Assembly (NCBI RefSeq): GCF_008369325.1
Contig: NZ_VOBI01000001.1
Span: 514,664 to 578,663 of the forward strand
Direction of reading: 5' to 3'
DNA from: Pseudomonas sp. ANT_H12B
Lineage (GTDB): Bacteria; Pseudomonadota; Gammaproteobacteria; Pseudomonadales; Pseudomonadaceae
Length of the DNA: 64,000 nucleotides
The notes beneath the pieces are model-generated. The model made no database searches. It was not told where the DNA came from and saw only the letters and a program-made list of their open reading frames with translations. This document shows positions 9,336-18,080 of the stretch, piece after piece. A program made the translations under genes and the position numbers. Positions within the stretch are counted from its first letter, which is position 1, and each line of letters begins with the position of its first letter.

Positions 9336-9539
9336 TTAATTTTCGGAAAGTTCCTGCAAGCGCGCCAGCTCTCTTCGTACCATGCTGGCGTACTCCGCCG
9401 GCCGCAGTATGTAGATCTGTGATGCCACCCAACCCAGCCATGAGCCCTGCAAAACAACCTTCTGCTCGAACAGCCGCCGGGCCTCGACGCGGACGCTGGC
9501 CTGGTTCTGTTCATGGAAATCGGCGCGGGTCAGGGGCAT
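9336..9539 (-). CDS. Small protein of unknown function, coupled to upstream gene
   Basis: A 67-residue hydrophilic protein that I do not recognise. It begins at an ATG overlapping the stop of the preceding 198-residue gene (TAATG), so its translation is probably coupled. Composition is rich in Arg, Glu and Gln, with one hydrophobic stretch (LQGSWLGWVASQIYIL). The overlap and shared strand suggest that the two proteins work together. No signal peptide or metal motif is present. Confidence 0.55.
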   Translation of the reverse strand: MPLTRADFHEQNQASVRVEARRLFEQKVVLQGSWLGWVASQIYILRPAEYASMVRRELARLQELSEN

Positions 9540-10135
9540 TACTCGCTGGCCTTGAAGGTGACCAGTTCACCCTTGCGCCACTTGGCAGCCTTTGCGGTAA
9601 CGGCTTTCAGGGTTTTGGTCAGGCCTTCCTGCAACTGTTGGTGGGCGGCAAACACCATCACCACGCTATGCCCTTCCTTGAACACAATAGCCTGGCCATC
9701 AGCGGTGGTGACGAAAGCGTAGTCACCCAACCCGTACACGGTCAGTTTGATTTCACGGAATTTGATGTCCAGCTTGCCGCCTTCGCGACTGGGTAATACA
9801 GAGGCGCTGAAATGATCGCCGACCTTGAGTTTAAGCCCTGGTTTGTCATCAACCACCAGCGCTTCTTCGGTGTCGATCTCGGCAATGTAAATGCCTTCAG
9901 CATTCTGTTCGGTGATGTAAACGAAACGTGACTGGAACTGTTTAACCAGCTTTGCGCGCAAATCACCCAGCACGAACAAAGCATGCATATCGAGATTACT
10001 TACTGCCAAGGACCCATCCCCACATCTGAAAATGATGCCGCACGCTAAAAAAGCGAACAGCAGAAAAAAAAGCCGCAATGCCGAAGGTGTAGCCAAATGA
10101 CCCGGGTTGAATCCTGAAACGAGCTGAGCGCTCAT
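9539..10135 (-). CDS. Protein of unknown function with N-terminal hydrophobic segment
   Basis: A 198-residue protein that I do not recognise. From the upstream start there is a hydrophobic segment (residues 21-36, LRLFFLLFAFLACGII) that could be a signal anchor. An internal ATG at 9988 would give a 149-residue soluble form starting MHALFVLGDLR; neither start has a strong ribosome site. The rest is a mixed alpha/beta pattern with an Ile/Glu-rich middle (YIAEIDTEEALVVDD) and a Lys-rich C-terminus. The stop overlaps the start of the 67-residue gene. Coding is supported by the coupling; the start is uncertain. Confidence 0.55.
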   Translation of the reverse strand: MSAQLVSGFNPGHLATPSALRLFFLLFAFLACGIIFRCGDGSLAVSNLDMHALFVLGDLRAKLVKQFQSRFVYITEQNAEGIYIAEIDTEEALVVDDKPGLKLKVGDHFSASVLPSREGGKLDIKFREIKLTVYGLGDYAFVTTADGQAIVFKEGHSVVMVFAAHQQLQEGLTKTLKAVTAKAAKWRKGELVTFKASE

Positions 10136-10418
10136 CCATCGCGAGGGAGAAGACTACTGGAATGTCACTCACGTCGTCTTGCCTGGCGTTCGTCAGAGGT
10201 TGAAGGAAAACGCCCTTCTGACTGCCAGAAAAACCGGATTACCAACTTTAGGGAAAAAACTCTTTAAAAAAAGCACTTTTCCGACATATCGCCAGCAAAA
10301 AATTGCTTTAGATGAACATCAATCGCCAACCAGTGACGGTGATTCTAGAGCAGCGATGCTCATTGAGACTACCCAAAACCACGTACACACGTCGGTAAAA
10401 CAACGAAAAGGATTTCAT

Positions 10419-10667
10419 ATGTGCACGCTGACACACTTCGCTCACCCCCTGGCACCTTACACAAACAGCACGCCGACTCTGCACCCGCTGATGTGGCAAC
10501 AGCATGAATACCCCCCTGAAGAGCCTGCCCCGCCCAGGTTTCAGGTCATTCTGGCCGGCAATGCCTTCTTCCACATCAAGGAAATTTCCACAGGCCGCGT
10601 CAGAGGTTTCCGAGGCAATCATAACGAAGCCTGCGCCCTTGCCCGATCTCTTGAGTTACGCCGTTGA
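10419..10667 (+). CDS. Small protein of unknown function (82 aa)
   Basis: An 82-residue protein with start ATG at 10419, chosen because AAAGGA lies 6 bases upstream. A longer frame from 10179 has no site and covers AT-rich, non-coding-looking DNA. The N-terminal half is Pro/His-rich. The C-terminal half (ILAGNAFFHIKEISTGRVRGFRGNH) looks like a small folded domain of two or three strands and a helix. I know no function. It resembles short hypothetical proteins of pseudomonads only by general impression. Confidence 0.55.
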   Translation: MCTLTHFAHPLAPYTNSTPTLHPLMWQQHEYPPEEPAPPRFQVILAGNAFFHIKEISTGRVRGFRGNHNEACALARSLELRR

Positions 10668-10825
10668 CGGTCCTGCCACGCTCATTTCCATAGACGCTTC
10701 GTCATGCCGACGACTTAACTCAGCCGTCGGCAGGCAACTACTGCCATACTGCCCGACCAATGAAACCCGTCCCCAGGGCGGACGGCGTTCAAAACAACAG
10801 ACTATTTCCAAGGGAAGGCTGCTAC

Positions 10826-11056
10826 GTGACGGAATTTGATATCGGTGAATTTTTTATCCGGGGCGAAGCCAGAGAGGTCGAAGGCGAATTCCAGGCAGTC
10901 ATTGTCATGCGCGCCAAACCACCGCTGACCACCGTGACGTATCACCAGGTCGAGAAGGATCGCTGGTTCAAGACCTCGGACGTTGCAGCCAACGCCGCAC
11001 AGGAAGCCGCCAAGGCTCTGAAGGTTGCCGTCGATGAAGGCGCATTGAAAGCCTGA
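10826..11056 (+). CDS. Small protein of unknown function (76 aa), GTG start
   Basis: A 76-residue protein starting at GTG 10826, with AAGGGAAGG eight bases upstream deciding the start. The pattern is a beta-rich N-terminus (DIGEFFIRGEAREVEGEFQA) followed by a C-terminal helix rich in Ala and Lys (NAAQEAAKALKVAVDEG). No signal, membrane helix or catalytic motif is seen. It lies in a run of three same-strand small genes, each with its own ribosome site. Confidence 0.6.
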   Translation: MTEFDIGEFFIRGEAREVEGEFQAVIVMRAKPPLTTVTYHQVEKDRWFKTSDVAANAAQEAAKALKVAVDEGALKA

Positions 11057-11185
11057 ATCAGGTTTGCAGTCTATGCTCACTCCTGCTTTTGACATCGCTT
11101 TCGAACTCCTGAAGCGCGGCTCCCTCAGATGCATTGAAGCCGCACCTCAGATCTCGCACTCGACGCGACCAGCAAGGAGATGAAT

Positions 11186-11425
11186 ATGGATTCACCTACA
11201 CACGACTTGAAAGGCTTGTTCGACCAGCTCGGCCTGGAATCCAGCGAGAAAGCCATCGACGATTTCATCGCCAGTCATTCACCTTTGGCAGACGACAAAA
11301 AACTCATCGATGCCGAGTTCTGGACGCCGCAGCAAGCGGGTTTCCTGAAAGAGCAGTTACGTGAAGACGCCGATTGGGCGCGGGTGGTCGACGACCTGAA
11401 CCTGCGCATGCACCAAATCCACTAG
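11186..11425 (+). CDS. DUF2789 family protein
   Basis: A 79-residue protein matching DUF2789, a short conserved family of unknown function in gammaproteobacteria. Its hallmarks are LFDQLGLES near the start, FWTPQQAGFLKEQLREDADWA in the centre and VDDLNLRMH at the end. The start is set at 11186 because AAGGAG (11174-11179) lies 6 bases upstream; the ATG at 11180 would be too close. It is the last of three small same-strand genes. Confidence 0.8.
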   Translation: MDSPTHDLKGLFDQLGLESSEKAIDDFIASHSPLADDKKLIDAEFWTPQQAGFLKEQLREDADWARVVDDLNLRMHQIH

Positions 11426-11434
11426 CCTGTAGAT

Positions 11435-11638
11435 TCAATGCAGGCTGTCGGGGGTTTCGGCGTTCAGTTGTGCCAGCCAGGCAGCCCTGCACTCCTCGGC
11501 CTCATCGCGACTGGAGAACGCCGTCCCCCGGCGCTCACCATTGAGCAGCACCACCCAACAAACGCTTTGCCCCACCGCACGCAGACACTGTGGCACCCCG
11601 CTGCCAATCATCACGGCGACATCGACTTTGCATTGCAT
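11435..11638 (-). CDS. Small protein of unknown function (67 aa)
   Basis: A 67-residue protein with GAGAGG five bases before the ATG, which supports real coding. It begins MQCKVDVAVMIGSG, then has CWVVLLNGERRGTAFSSRDEA, a strand-turn-helix pattern ending in EECRAAWLAQLNAE. Three cysteines are spread along it. I do not recognise a family. It converges with the DUF2789 gene, only nine bases away. Confidence 0.55.
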   Translation of the reverse strand: MQCKVDVAVMIGSGVPQCLRAVGQSVCWVVLLNGERRGTAFSSRDEAEECRAAWLAQLNAETPDSLH

Positions 11639-11768
11639 GCTGACCTCTCGAATTTCATTAGCAACCTAACTATGCAGGCATGTTAATGAGTTCATTCGCG
11701 AGGAAACAGCAACGACGCTGCATAGCTTCGTTGCATAACAAGTAACAATTAACCACTCACCGATCCTC

Positions 11769-13388
11769 TCAACGAGGATTTTCCGGTTTGTAGCCCAACC
11801 GCAAACCACCCCAATGCCGTCCCTTGAGCATGATCGGCACCGAGAGGTCGTGCATCAGTTCGCCGGTGTCTCGGGTGTAGGTTTGCAGCAGCACCGGCTG
11901 TTGATGGCTGCCGCAGCGAATTCCGGTACGGTCGGCGAATTTGCGTTTGGTGCGGTTATGCAGCGTGTCGACCTGTGCATCGCCGGTCAGTGGCTGGCTG
12001 AACACCGTGTTATGGGTCGGCACATAACCTTGCTGGGTGCAGGCGATGGCGAACACCAGGCCTTCATGGCGCGGTAATAACGGTTCCTGGATCGCCGGCA
12101 GCACCTGATCGGTGTAGCGATCGAAGCGGGTCTGATATTTGGCCGGACTGGTGTTTGGAATCGTCTGGTAATTGCGATCGAACAGGTCATCGAGACTGAC
12201 GCGTCCTTCGTCAATGTCCGCCTCAAAGCGCGCCGCAATCTGACTGGCGCCTTCACGGGCCAGGTCATAAATGCGCTGGTGATAGTCATCCAGTCCGACT
12301 TCGGCAAGGCGCTCGCTGATGGTTTCGGCCTGCCCTTCCATTTGCACCGCAGCCTGCGCCAGGCGCTGGGTCTGTTGATCGCTGATCGCCAGATCGCTGC
12401 GCATCTGCTCGATGGCATGAAACAGGCTGTCGAGTTGTTCGCGATTGGTGTCCGCGCCTTTGGCAATCTCCGCGACCTGGCTTTCAACGCCCGCCGCCAG
12501 ACGTGCGATGTTTTCCAGATGCTGACCGGTGTGCTCGACTTGCTCGACGCCAGTGTCGAGGTCGCTGGACAGCTGGCGGATCTGCTCCACCACTTGCGCA
12601 GTGCGTTGCTGGATGTCGGCGACCATCTCACCGACTTCGCCGGTAGCCGTCGCCGTGCGCGCGGCCAGGCCGCGAACCTCATCGGCCACCACTGCAAAGC
12701 CGCGACCGTGCTCCCCGGCCCGCGCCGCTTCAATAGCCGCGTTCAATGCCAGCAGGTTGGTCTGGCTGGCGATCGACTGGATCACCAGCGTGACCCGCTG
12801 GATATCGTTGCTGCGCAGGCTCAGGGCTTCGATCATTTCGCGACTGCTACTGGCGCGCTGGCTGAGTTGATGCATGCGGTCAATGGACTCGATCAGCTCC
12901 GTGCGTCCTGCCGCGCTACTCTGGTGAGCCTCGCTGGCCGCACTGAGCGCTGCTCGACTGAGTGTCGAAGTGGCTTGTTCGGTCGCGATCATCACTTCGG
13001 CGTTGCTGACAATCTGCGCCGCGGCACCGAGTTGCGATTGCAGCTTGTCGGCCAGTTGCTTGACCGAAAAGGCCACGCCGGCAGCCGACAGTGCGTTGTG
13101 ACTGGTGGTGTAGGAAAGATCGCGAGTCAACTCGGCGATGGCGCTGGCGCTGGCGCTATCGATGGGGGTTGCCTCAGGGATGGCACGCGAGCGCAGGCGA
13201 GGCAGCCAGATAATGACCACGGCCAATGGCAAGCCAAGGTAAAGCGACCAGCCTCCCAACGTCATGCCGCACAACAAAAGCATCAGGGCGATGCTTTGCA
13301 GGGTCGGCATCAGCCAAAGGTTTTTCGGCAAAAGCACTGGAGCAGGCACTGGCCCAACCAGAGATCCATCCCTCGTCATCTTCGTCAC
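11769..13388 (-). CDS. Methyl-accepting chemotaxis protein with C-terminal sensor domain
   Basis: A 539-residue chemoreceptor. Two adjacent membrane helices lie at about residues 26-62, with almost no periplasmic domain between them. The signalling region follows; its hairpin tip is at residues 206-242 ([20 protein letters not shown], then [13 protein letters not shown]). After it a C-terminal domain of about 150 residues (from 385) carries [30 protein letters not shown] and HWGGLRLGY, a Cache-like sensor placed after the signalling tip. It should therefore sense a cytoplasmic signal. GTG at 13388 is used here; an in-frame ATG at 13379 with GGGGTGA upstream is equally good. It is a lone gene; the signal is unknown. 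Confidence 0.9.
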   Translation of the reverse strand: MTKMTRDGSLVGPVPAPVLLPKNLWLMPTLQSIALMLLLCGMTLGGWSLYLGLPLAVVIIWLPRLRSRAIPEATPIDSASASAIAELTRDLSYTTSHNALSAAGVAFSVKQLADKLQSQLGAAAQIVSNAEVMIATEQATSTLSRAALSAASEAHQSSAAGRTELIESIDRMHQLSQRASSSREMIEALSLRSNDIQRVTLVIQSIASQTNLLALNAAIEAARAGEHGRGFAVVADEVRGLAARTATATGEVGEMVADIQQRTAQVVEQIRQLSSDLDTGVEQVEHTGQHLENIARLAAGVESQVAEIAKGADTNREQLDSLFHAIEQMRSDLAISDQQTQRLAQAAVQMEGQAETISERLAEVGLDDYHQRIYDLAREGASQIAARFEADIDEGRVSLDDLFDRNYQTIPNTSPAKYQTRFDRYTDQVLPAIQEPLLPRHEGLVFAIACTQQGYVPTHNTVFSQPLTGDAQVDTLHNRTKRKFADRTGIRCGSHQQPVLLQTYTRDTGELMHDLSVPIMLKGRHWGGLRLGYKPENPR

Positions 13389-13512
13389 CCCATGCAGCTT
13401 CTAATTGTTGTGACGGCATTAAACGCCACTAGAGGGCCATTATCTATGGTCCGTTAGTAGTGGGCGTTGCAGCAGATCGATAGAAGTGCAGAGGAATCGC
13501 AGACGGCAAAAA

Positions 13513-13580
13513 GCATCGCGGGCAAGCTCGCTCCCACAAGGTTCGCATTGACCTGTGTGAGCGAGGCTTGCCCGCGATGC
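13513..13580. repeat. REP pair
   Basis: Inverted REP copies (cgcgggcaagctcgctccca and its near complement) lie between the chemoreceptor's 5' region and the 3' end of the DksA-like gene. Confidence 0.85.
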
Positions 13581-13594
13581 GGGGTGCTACGAAA

Positions 13595-13999
13595 TCAGGC
13601 CTGACGCTGGTGCTTGTCGATCTGCTCGTGACGCTCTTGAGCTTCGATGCAGTACTTGGTGGTCGGGCTGATCAGCAGGCGTTTCAGGCCAATGGCCTCG
13701 CCGCTGTCGTCGCACCAGCCAAAGCTGTCTTCCTTGATACGCTCCAGAGCCTGTTCCAACTGAGGCAGCATGCGCTGGTCGCGATCGATCGCGTTCACCA
13801 GCCAGGTGCGCTCTTCTTCAACAGAAGCAGCGTCGGCCGGATCGGCTGGAGTGTCCAGGCTCTCGATGGCGATGCGATTCTGTTCGATGCGCTCATGGGT
13901 TTCGACTTTCATGTTCTGCAACAGCTCGGAGAAAAAAGCATGTTGCTCGGCATTCATGTAGTCATCCGCCGGCATGGCCAGCAACTTGTCCTTTGTCAT
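13595..13999 (-). CDS. DksA/TraR-family protein with incomplete zinc finger
   Basis: A 134-residue DksA-like protein, a family that binds RNA polymerase and modulates the ppGpp response. The N-terminus (MPADDYMNAEQHAFFSELL) matches DksA, followed by a coiled-coil region with D-P-A-D at residues 53-56 at the place of the DksA tip. In the C-terminal finger only Cys96 and Cys117 remain: SFGWCDDSGEAIG has Ser99 and KYCIEAQER has Ala120 in place of the other two zinc cysteines. This recalls zinc-independent paralogues such as P. aeruginosa DksA2, but the conserved N-terminus suggests another paralogue group. It is probably monocistronic, with AGAGATA before the start. Confidence 0.85.
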   Translation of the reverse strand: MTKDKLLAMPADDYMNAEQHAFFSELLQNMKVETHERIEQNRIAIESLDTPADPADAASVEEERTWLVNAIDRDQRMLPQLEQALERIKEDSFGWCDDSGEAIGLKRLLISPTTKYCIEAQERHEQIDKHQRQA

Positions 14000-14280
14000 T
14001 GATATCTCTATAAAAAAACGTGCATTAAGGCGAATTAGGGAGCGTTCCGGCGGACCGTGGGTCGGCGATCGGAAAGGCGCCGTTTATTCCAAGCGCCACC
14101 CGGCACTCAATTTACGAGGGGCGGCAGTCTAAGGCCGACTTGAGGCCTCAGCAACTGAAAAGACAGCGAATTTGTCCGACAAAGCCCCGAAAGTGCTCTA
14201 TGGAAGGCTATGAGGTGGTTATCGGAGTGCGTTTATAGCAAGAAATTCAATCGAGCGGCTGTATATAGAAGACAAACGGC
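14000..14280. other. Gap without a gene before the rightward terminator
   Basis: About 280 bases between the DksA-like gene and the terminator. It holds the DksA-like promoter region and nothing else that I can name; no ORF has a ribosome site. See the terminator at 14281. Confidence 0.5.
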
Positions 14281-14313
14281 TGCGCCACGCGGGTCAGACG
14301 TGGCGCATTTTTT
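14281..14313 (+). terminator. Rho-independent terminator pointing right
   Basis: A perfect 9-base stem (TGCGCCACG/CGTGGCGCA, 14281-14289 and 14299-14307) with a 9-base loop is followed by six T on the plus strand. Both neighbouring genes run leftward, so it ends no annotated transcript. The preceding gap (14000-14280) holds no convincing ORF; an unseen plus-strand small RNA is possible. Confidence 0.7.
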
Positions 14314-14326
14314 GTTTCCTTCGAAT

Positions 14327-15349
14327 TCAGCGCTTGAGTTTACGCTTGTTGCGGTACTGATCGATCACCACCGCTACCACAATGATCAGCCCCTTGATGA
14401 TGTCCTGAATATAAGCATCCACACCGACAAAGGTAAAGCCGCTGGCCATGACCCCGAGGATCAGTGCGCCAATGACCGTTCCGGTGATGCGCCCGACGCC
14501 ACCGGCCAGGCTAGTGCCGCCGATCACTGCCGCGGCAATCGCATCCAGCTCATAAGACATCCCCATCCCGGCCTGCCCGGTCGCGGCACGCGCCGAAGCC
14601 ACCACACCCGCCAGGCCTGCCAACAACCCGGCGATGCTGTAGACGATCACCAGATGCCGCTTGACGTTGATCCCCGAGGTGCGCGCCGCCTGCATGTTGC
14701 CGCCGATGGCGTAGGTGTATTTGCCGTACTTGGTGTAACGCAGGGCGATGTGGAAGATCACCGCCACCACCAGGAAAATAACCACTGGCATCGCGCCATG
14801 GCCGATGGCCGTGTAGGAATCAGAGAGCATGCTCACCGGCTGACCTTCGGTGTAGAACCGCGCCAGGCCACGCGCCGAAACCATCATGCCAAGGGTGGCA
14901 ATGAACGGCGGAATACCGGTAATGGCAATGATGCTGCCGTTGATCGCCCCTGCCAGCAGTCCGACCCCGAGCCCGGCGATCACCGGAATCCACACCGGCA
15001 AGTCAGTCAGTGACGGAAACACTGCCCGGGCGAAGTCCGAAGTCTGGGCCAGGCTGGCAGCAATCATCGCCGACAATGCCAGCACCGAGCCGGACGACAG
15101 GTCGATACCGGTGGTGATGATCACCTGGGTCACGCCGATCGCCAGCAGCCCAATGATCGACACTTGCAGGATCATCAGCACCAGACGCTGGGAGTTCATC
15201 AGAAAGCTCTGGTCGCGCACGATCCAGCCGAATACTTCGAAGACCAGGCCGATGCCAATCAGCACCAGGAAGATACTCAGCTCGGTCGGAAAGCGCCGAC
15301 GGCTCTTGATCGGTGCCGTTGCCGGCTTGTTTTCCAGTATCGCGTTCAT
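14327..15349 (-). CDS. iatP: Inositol ABC transporter, permease
   Basis: A 340-residue inner-membrane permease of the RbsC family, with 8-10 hydrophobic helices. Family signatures include ITTGIDLSSGSVLALSAM (the permease loop that contacts the ATPase), GIPPFIATLGMM, and a late stretch, AAVIGGTSLAGGVGRI. With IatA and IbpA it would import myo-inositol. The gene is third in ibpA-iatA-iatP, 57 bases after iatA. The substrate is inferred from the adjacent iol catabolic genes; on sequence alone it could be any ribose-class importer. Confidence 0.88.
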   Translation of the reverse strand: MNAILENKPATAPIKSRRRFPTELSIFLVLIGIGLVFEVFGWIVRDQSFLMNSQRLVLMILQVSIIGLLAIGVTQVIITTGIDLSSGSVLALSAMIAASLAQTSDFARAVFPSLTDLPVWIPVIAGLGVGLLAGAINGSIIAITGIPPFIATLGMMVSARGLARFYTEGQPVSMLSDSYTAIGHGAMPVVIFLVVAVIFHIALRYTKYGKYTYAIGGNMQAARTSGINVKRHLVIVYSIAGLLAGLAGVVASARAATGQAGMGMSYELDAIAAAVIGGTSLAGGVGRITGTVIGALILGVMASGFTFVGVDAYIQDIIKGLIIVVAVVIDQYRNKRKLKR

Positions 15350-15406
15350 AACCCTTCACCCTTCTATCGCGTCGCCGACGGCGGCCGCAGCCACCGGCGG
15401 TATCAA

Positions 15407-16972
15407 TTAGTGAACCGCGGACATGCCCGAGGCCAATTGCATCACCCGTTCCTGGGTCGCTTCGCTGCGGTCGAGGGTGCCCATCAGGTCGCCCTCGTGC
15501 ATGACCATCACCCGGTCGCTCATGCCGAGCACTTCCGGCAGTTCCGAGGAAATCATGATCACCGCCATGCCTTCGCTGGCGAGGTAGGAAATGAGCCGAT
15601 AGATCTCGACCTTGGCACCGACGTCGATACCGCGAGTCGGCTCGTCGAGAATCAGGATCCGTGGATTGGTCATCAGCCAGCGTGCCAGCAAGGCTTTCTG
15701 TTGATTGCCGCCGGACAGGGTGTCAATGCACTGCTCCAGCGACGGAGTTTTCACTCGCAGCTTCTTGCACATGTCTTCGCACAAGGCGCGCAGGGCTTTT
15801 TGCTGGATAAACCCGTGGCCGGCGTAATGCGGCAACACCGCCATTTCCATGTTCTCCAGCACCGACAGGCACGGGAACAGGCCGCTGAGCTTGCGATCTT
15901 CGGTCAATAACGCGAAGCCCTTCTCGATCGCCATGTGCGGATCACTGATGCGCACCACTTCGCCGTCGAGACGAATCTCGCCACCGTCGCTCGGCGTGAT
16001 GCCGAAAATCGCTTCGGCAACGTTGGTCCGCCCCGAGCCCATCAACCCGGCAATGCCGAGAATCTCGCCGGCGTGCAGGTCGAAGGAAACATCCTTGAAA
16101 ATGCCGTCCAGTTTCAGGTCGCGCACCGACAGCAGCAGATCGCCGATCGGTTTTTCACGCACCGGGAACAACTGGCTCAGCTCGCGGCCAACCATCATCG
16201 AAATCAGACTGTCGCCGTCCATGCTGTCGGCCCGTTGCAGGCCGATGTAGGCGCCGTCGCGGAACACCGCCACTTCATCGGCGATGCTGAACACTTCGTT
16301 CATTTTGTGGGTGATGTAGATGATGCCTTTGCCCTGACTCTTGAGGTCGGCAATGATCGAGAACAGGTGCGCGACTTCCTTGTCGGTGATGGCTGACGTC
16401 GGTTCGTCCATGATCAGGACGTCGGAGTCGTAGGACACCGCTTTGGCAATCTCGACCATCTGCCGTTCGGCGATGCTCAGGTTGCCGACCTGCTCTTCGG
16501 GATCGAGGTTAATCCGCAGGCGTTCCAGCAGTTTCGCCGTGCAGCGGTGCATTTCACGGTGGTCGATCATGTGCAGGCCGTTGAGTTGCTCGCGGCCGAT
16601 CCAGATGTTCTCGGCGATGCTCATGTGCGGCATCAGGTTGAGTTCCTGGTGGATCATCGCGATCCCGGCCTGAAGCGCTGCCAGCGGCGTTTCGAAAACC
16701 ACCGGTTTGCCTCTCAGGCGCAGCTCACCGGCATCCGGCTGATAGATGCCGGCAATGATTTTCATCAGGGTGGATTTGCCTGCGCCGTTTTCGCCCATCA
16801 GGGCCAGTACGGAACCGGGGCGTACCCGAAGCTGCACATCGGACAAGGCCACCACACCGGGAAAACCCTTGCTGACGTTGATGATCTCCAGCAGGTACGG
16901 CTCATCGACGGGTGTTGCAGCTGGCTGGATACTCACCAACGGGGTGCTCGAAGCAGTCGCTGAAGCGAACAT
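15407..16972 (-). CDS. iatA: Inositol ABC transporter, ATP-binding protein
   Basis: A 521-residue double ATPase of the RbsA/MglA type that powers sugar import. The first domain has Walker [10 protein letters not shown] (residues 60-68), the segment [15 protein letters not shown] and Walker [10 protein letters not shown]. The second domain has the degenerate loop GLMGSGRTN and Walker [12 protein letters not shown], as usual for this class. The start at 16972 is chosen for a GGAG nine bases upstream; Met at 16987 has no site. A hairpin and an A-rich AAnAAnAA tract separate it from ibpA. Confidence 0.92.
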   Translation of the reverse strand: MFASATASSTPLVSIQPAATPVDEPYLLEIINVSKGFPGVVALSDVQLRVRPGSVLALMGENGAGKSTLMKIIAGIYQPDAGELRLRGKPVVFETPLAALQAGIAMIHQELNLMPHMSIAENIWIGREQLNGLHMIDHREMHRCTAKLLERLRINLDPEEQVGNLSIAERQMVEIAKAVSYDSDVLIMDEPTSAITDKEVAHLFSIIADLKSQGKGIIYITHKMNEVFSIADEVAVFRDGAYIGLQRADSMDGDSLISMMVGRELSQLFPVREKPIGDLLLSVRDLKLDGIFKDVSFDLHAGEILGIAGLMGSGRTNVAEAIFGITPSDGGEIRLDGEVVRISDPHMAIEKGFALLTEDRKLSGLFPCLSVLENMEMAVLPHYAGHGFIQQKALRALCEDMCKKLRVKTPSLEQCIDTLSGGNQQKALLARWLMTNPRILILDEPTRGIDVGAKVEIYRLISYLASEGMAVIMISSELPEVLGMSDRVMVMHEGDLMGTLDRSEATQERVMQLASGMSAVH

Positions 16973-16987
16973 GATCAGGTACTCCAT

Positions 16988-17011
16988 CAGCAAGGTCGCG
17001 GTCGCAACCTT
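16988..17011 (-). promoter_or_regulatory. Intercistronic hairpin between ibpA and iatA
   Basis: On the minus strand GCAAGGT and ACCTTGC form a 7-base stem with a 10-base loop and no U-run. Such hairpins after binding-protein genes often protect the upstream message, giving more binding protein than ATPase. That role is inferred. Confidence 0.5.
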
Positions 17012-17017
17012 GCGTAT

Positions 17018-17031
17018 TTATTGTTGTTATT
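17018..17031 (-). promoter_or_regulatory. Crc/Hfq-type A-rich motif before iatA
   Basis: AATAACAACAATAA on the minus strand contains overlapping AAnAAnAA matches. It lies 46 bases before the iatA start, just after the ibpA stop. Confidence 0.45.
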
Positions 17032-17042
17032 GAGCGGACAGG

Positions 17043-17969
17043 CTATTTGAACGTGTCGACGTTTTGCGGGGTGATCAAGCGGTATGGCACCCACACGGCC
17101 TGTTCGACCGGCTCGTTTTTGGCCATTTTCACGGCGGTGTCGATCGAACCGTCTGCCTGACCCTTGGCGTCCTGGAACACCGAGACGGCCAGGGAGCCTT
17201 TCTTGATCGCGTTCAAGCCGTCCGGCGTACCGTCGACACCGGCGATCAGCACACTGCCCTTGTCGACGCCGGCCTGTTGCAAGGCCATGGCCGCGCCAAT
17301 CGCCATCTCGTCGTTGTTGGACACGACCGCATCGAACTTGCGGCCCTGGGTCAGCCAGTCGTTGACCAGGGTCATGCCTTTATCCCGTGACCAGATCCCG
17401 GTTTGCTCTTGCTCGATCTTGATGTTCGGGTATTTGGCCAGCACGTCTTTGACGCCCTTGGTGCGGTTGGTGGTGGAGTTGTTCGCGAGGTCGCCCAGCA
17501 GAATCACGATGTCACCCTTGCCGCCCATCTTGTCGGCGAGGTACTGCATCTGCATTTCACCGGCCTCCAGGTCGTTGGAGGCAACAGTCACCACACCTTT
17601 GGGCAGTTTCAGGTCATCGGGGCGCCGATTGACGTACACCAGCGGGATGCCGGCCTTGACGGCGGCTTCGGTGATTTTTTTGGTGGCGGCGGTATCCACC
17701 GGGTTAACCACGATGGCATCAACCTTTTGGCTGATGAAGCTTTCTACCTGACTCAGTTGCTTGACCACGTCGCTGCGGGCGTCTTCGAACTGCAGCTGGA
17801 CGCCATCGGGGTAGGACTTGGCTTTCTTGTCCATGGATTCGCGCAGGTAAGTGAGCCAGGTGTCATCGAACTGCGACATGCTGACGCCAATCTTCATATC
17901 GGCGAGCACCGCGCCGCTGGCGAACATCAGGGACAAGGCAAGTAAGGCGAAGCGGATTTTGGTCTTCAT
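17043..17969 (-). CDS. ibpA: Inositol ABC transporter, periplasmic binding protein
   Basis: A 308-residue periplasmic binding protein of the ribose/inositol class (Peripla_BP_4). The signal peptide ends about residue 23 (AVLA-DM). Mature-domain signatures are IGVSMSQFDDTWLTYLRESM, DAIVVNPVD, VYVNRRPDD and AVVSNNDEMAIGAAMALQQAG. The first gene of ibpA-iatA-iatP, it has a GGAGAAAG site before the ATG. The inositol ligand is inferred from the iol genes next door. Likely controlled from the AT-rich operator-like repeats at 18081-18125, which reach into the end of the upstream dehydrogenase gene. Confidence 0.92.
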   Translation of the reverse strand: MKTKIRFALLALSLMFASGAVLADMKIGVSMSQFDDTWLTYLRESMDKKAKSYPDGVQLQFEDARSDVVKQLSQVESFISQKVDAIVVNPVDTAATKKITEAAVKAGIPLVYVNRRPDDLKLPKGVVTVASNDLEAGEMQMQYLADKMGGKGDIVILLGDLANNSTTNRTKGVKDVLAKYPNIKIEQEQTGIWSRDKGMTLVNDWLTQGRKFDAVVSNNDEMAIGAAMALQQAGVDKGSVLIAGVDGTPDGLNAIKKGSLAVSVFQDAKGQADGSIDTAVKMAKNEPVEQAVWVPYRLITPQNVDTFK

Positions 17970-17987
17970 GAAAAGTCTTTCTCCACA

Positions 17988-17995
17988 TTCTTGTT
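17988..17995 (-). promoter_or_regulatory. Crc/Hfq-type motif before ibpA
   Basis: AACAAGAA on the minus strand fits AAnAAnAA and lies four bases before the ibpA ribosome site. Confidence 0.45.
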
Positions 17996-18080
17996 GGTTT
18001 TATGGATGAGGCGTGACGATTTCAGTAAGCGGCAAAAGAATGAAAACGAGTCGCGAGGCAGGTCGCTGGAAATGACTCTA

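Noticed and set aside
10179..10418. N-terminal extension of the 82-residue gene
   Set aside because: No ribosome site at 10179 and the stretch is A/T-rich with homopolymers; the ATG at 10419 has AAAGGA at the right distance.
12279..13457. 392-codon plus-strand frame opposite the chemoreceptor
   Set aside because: Antisense shadow with no ribosome site; the minus-strand frame has full chemoreceptor motifs.
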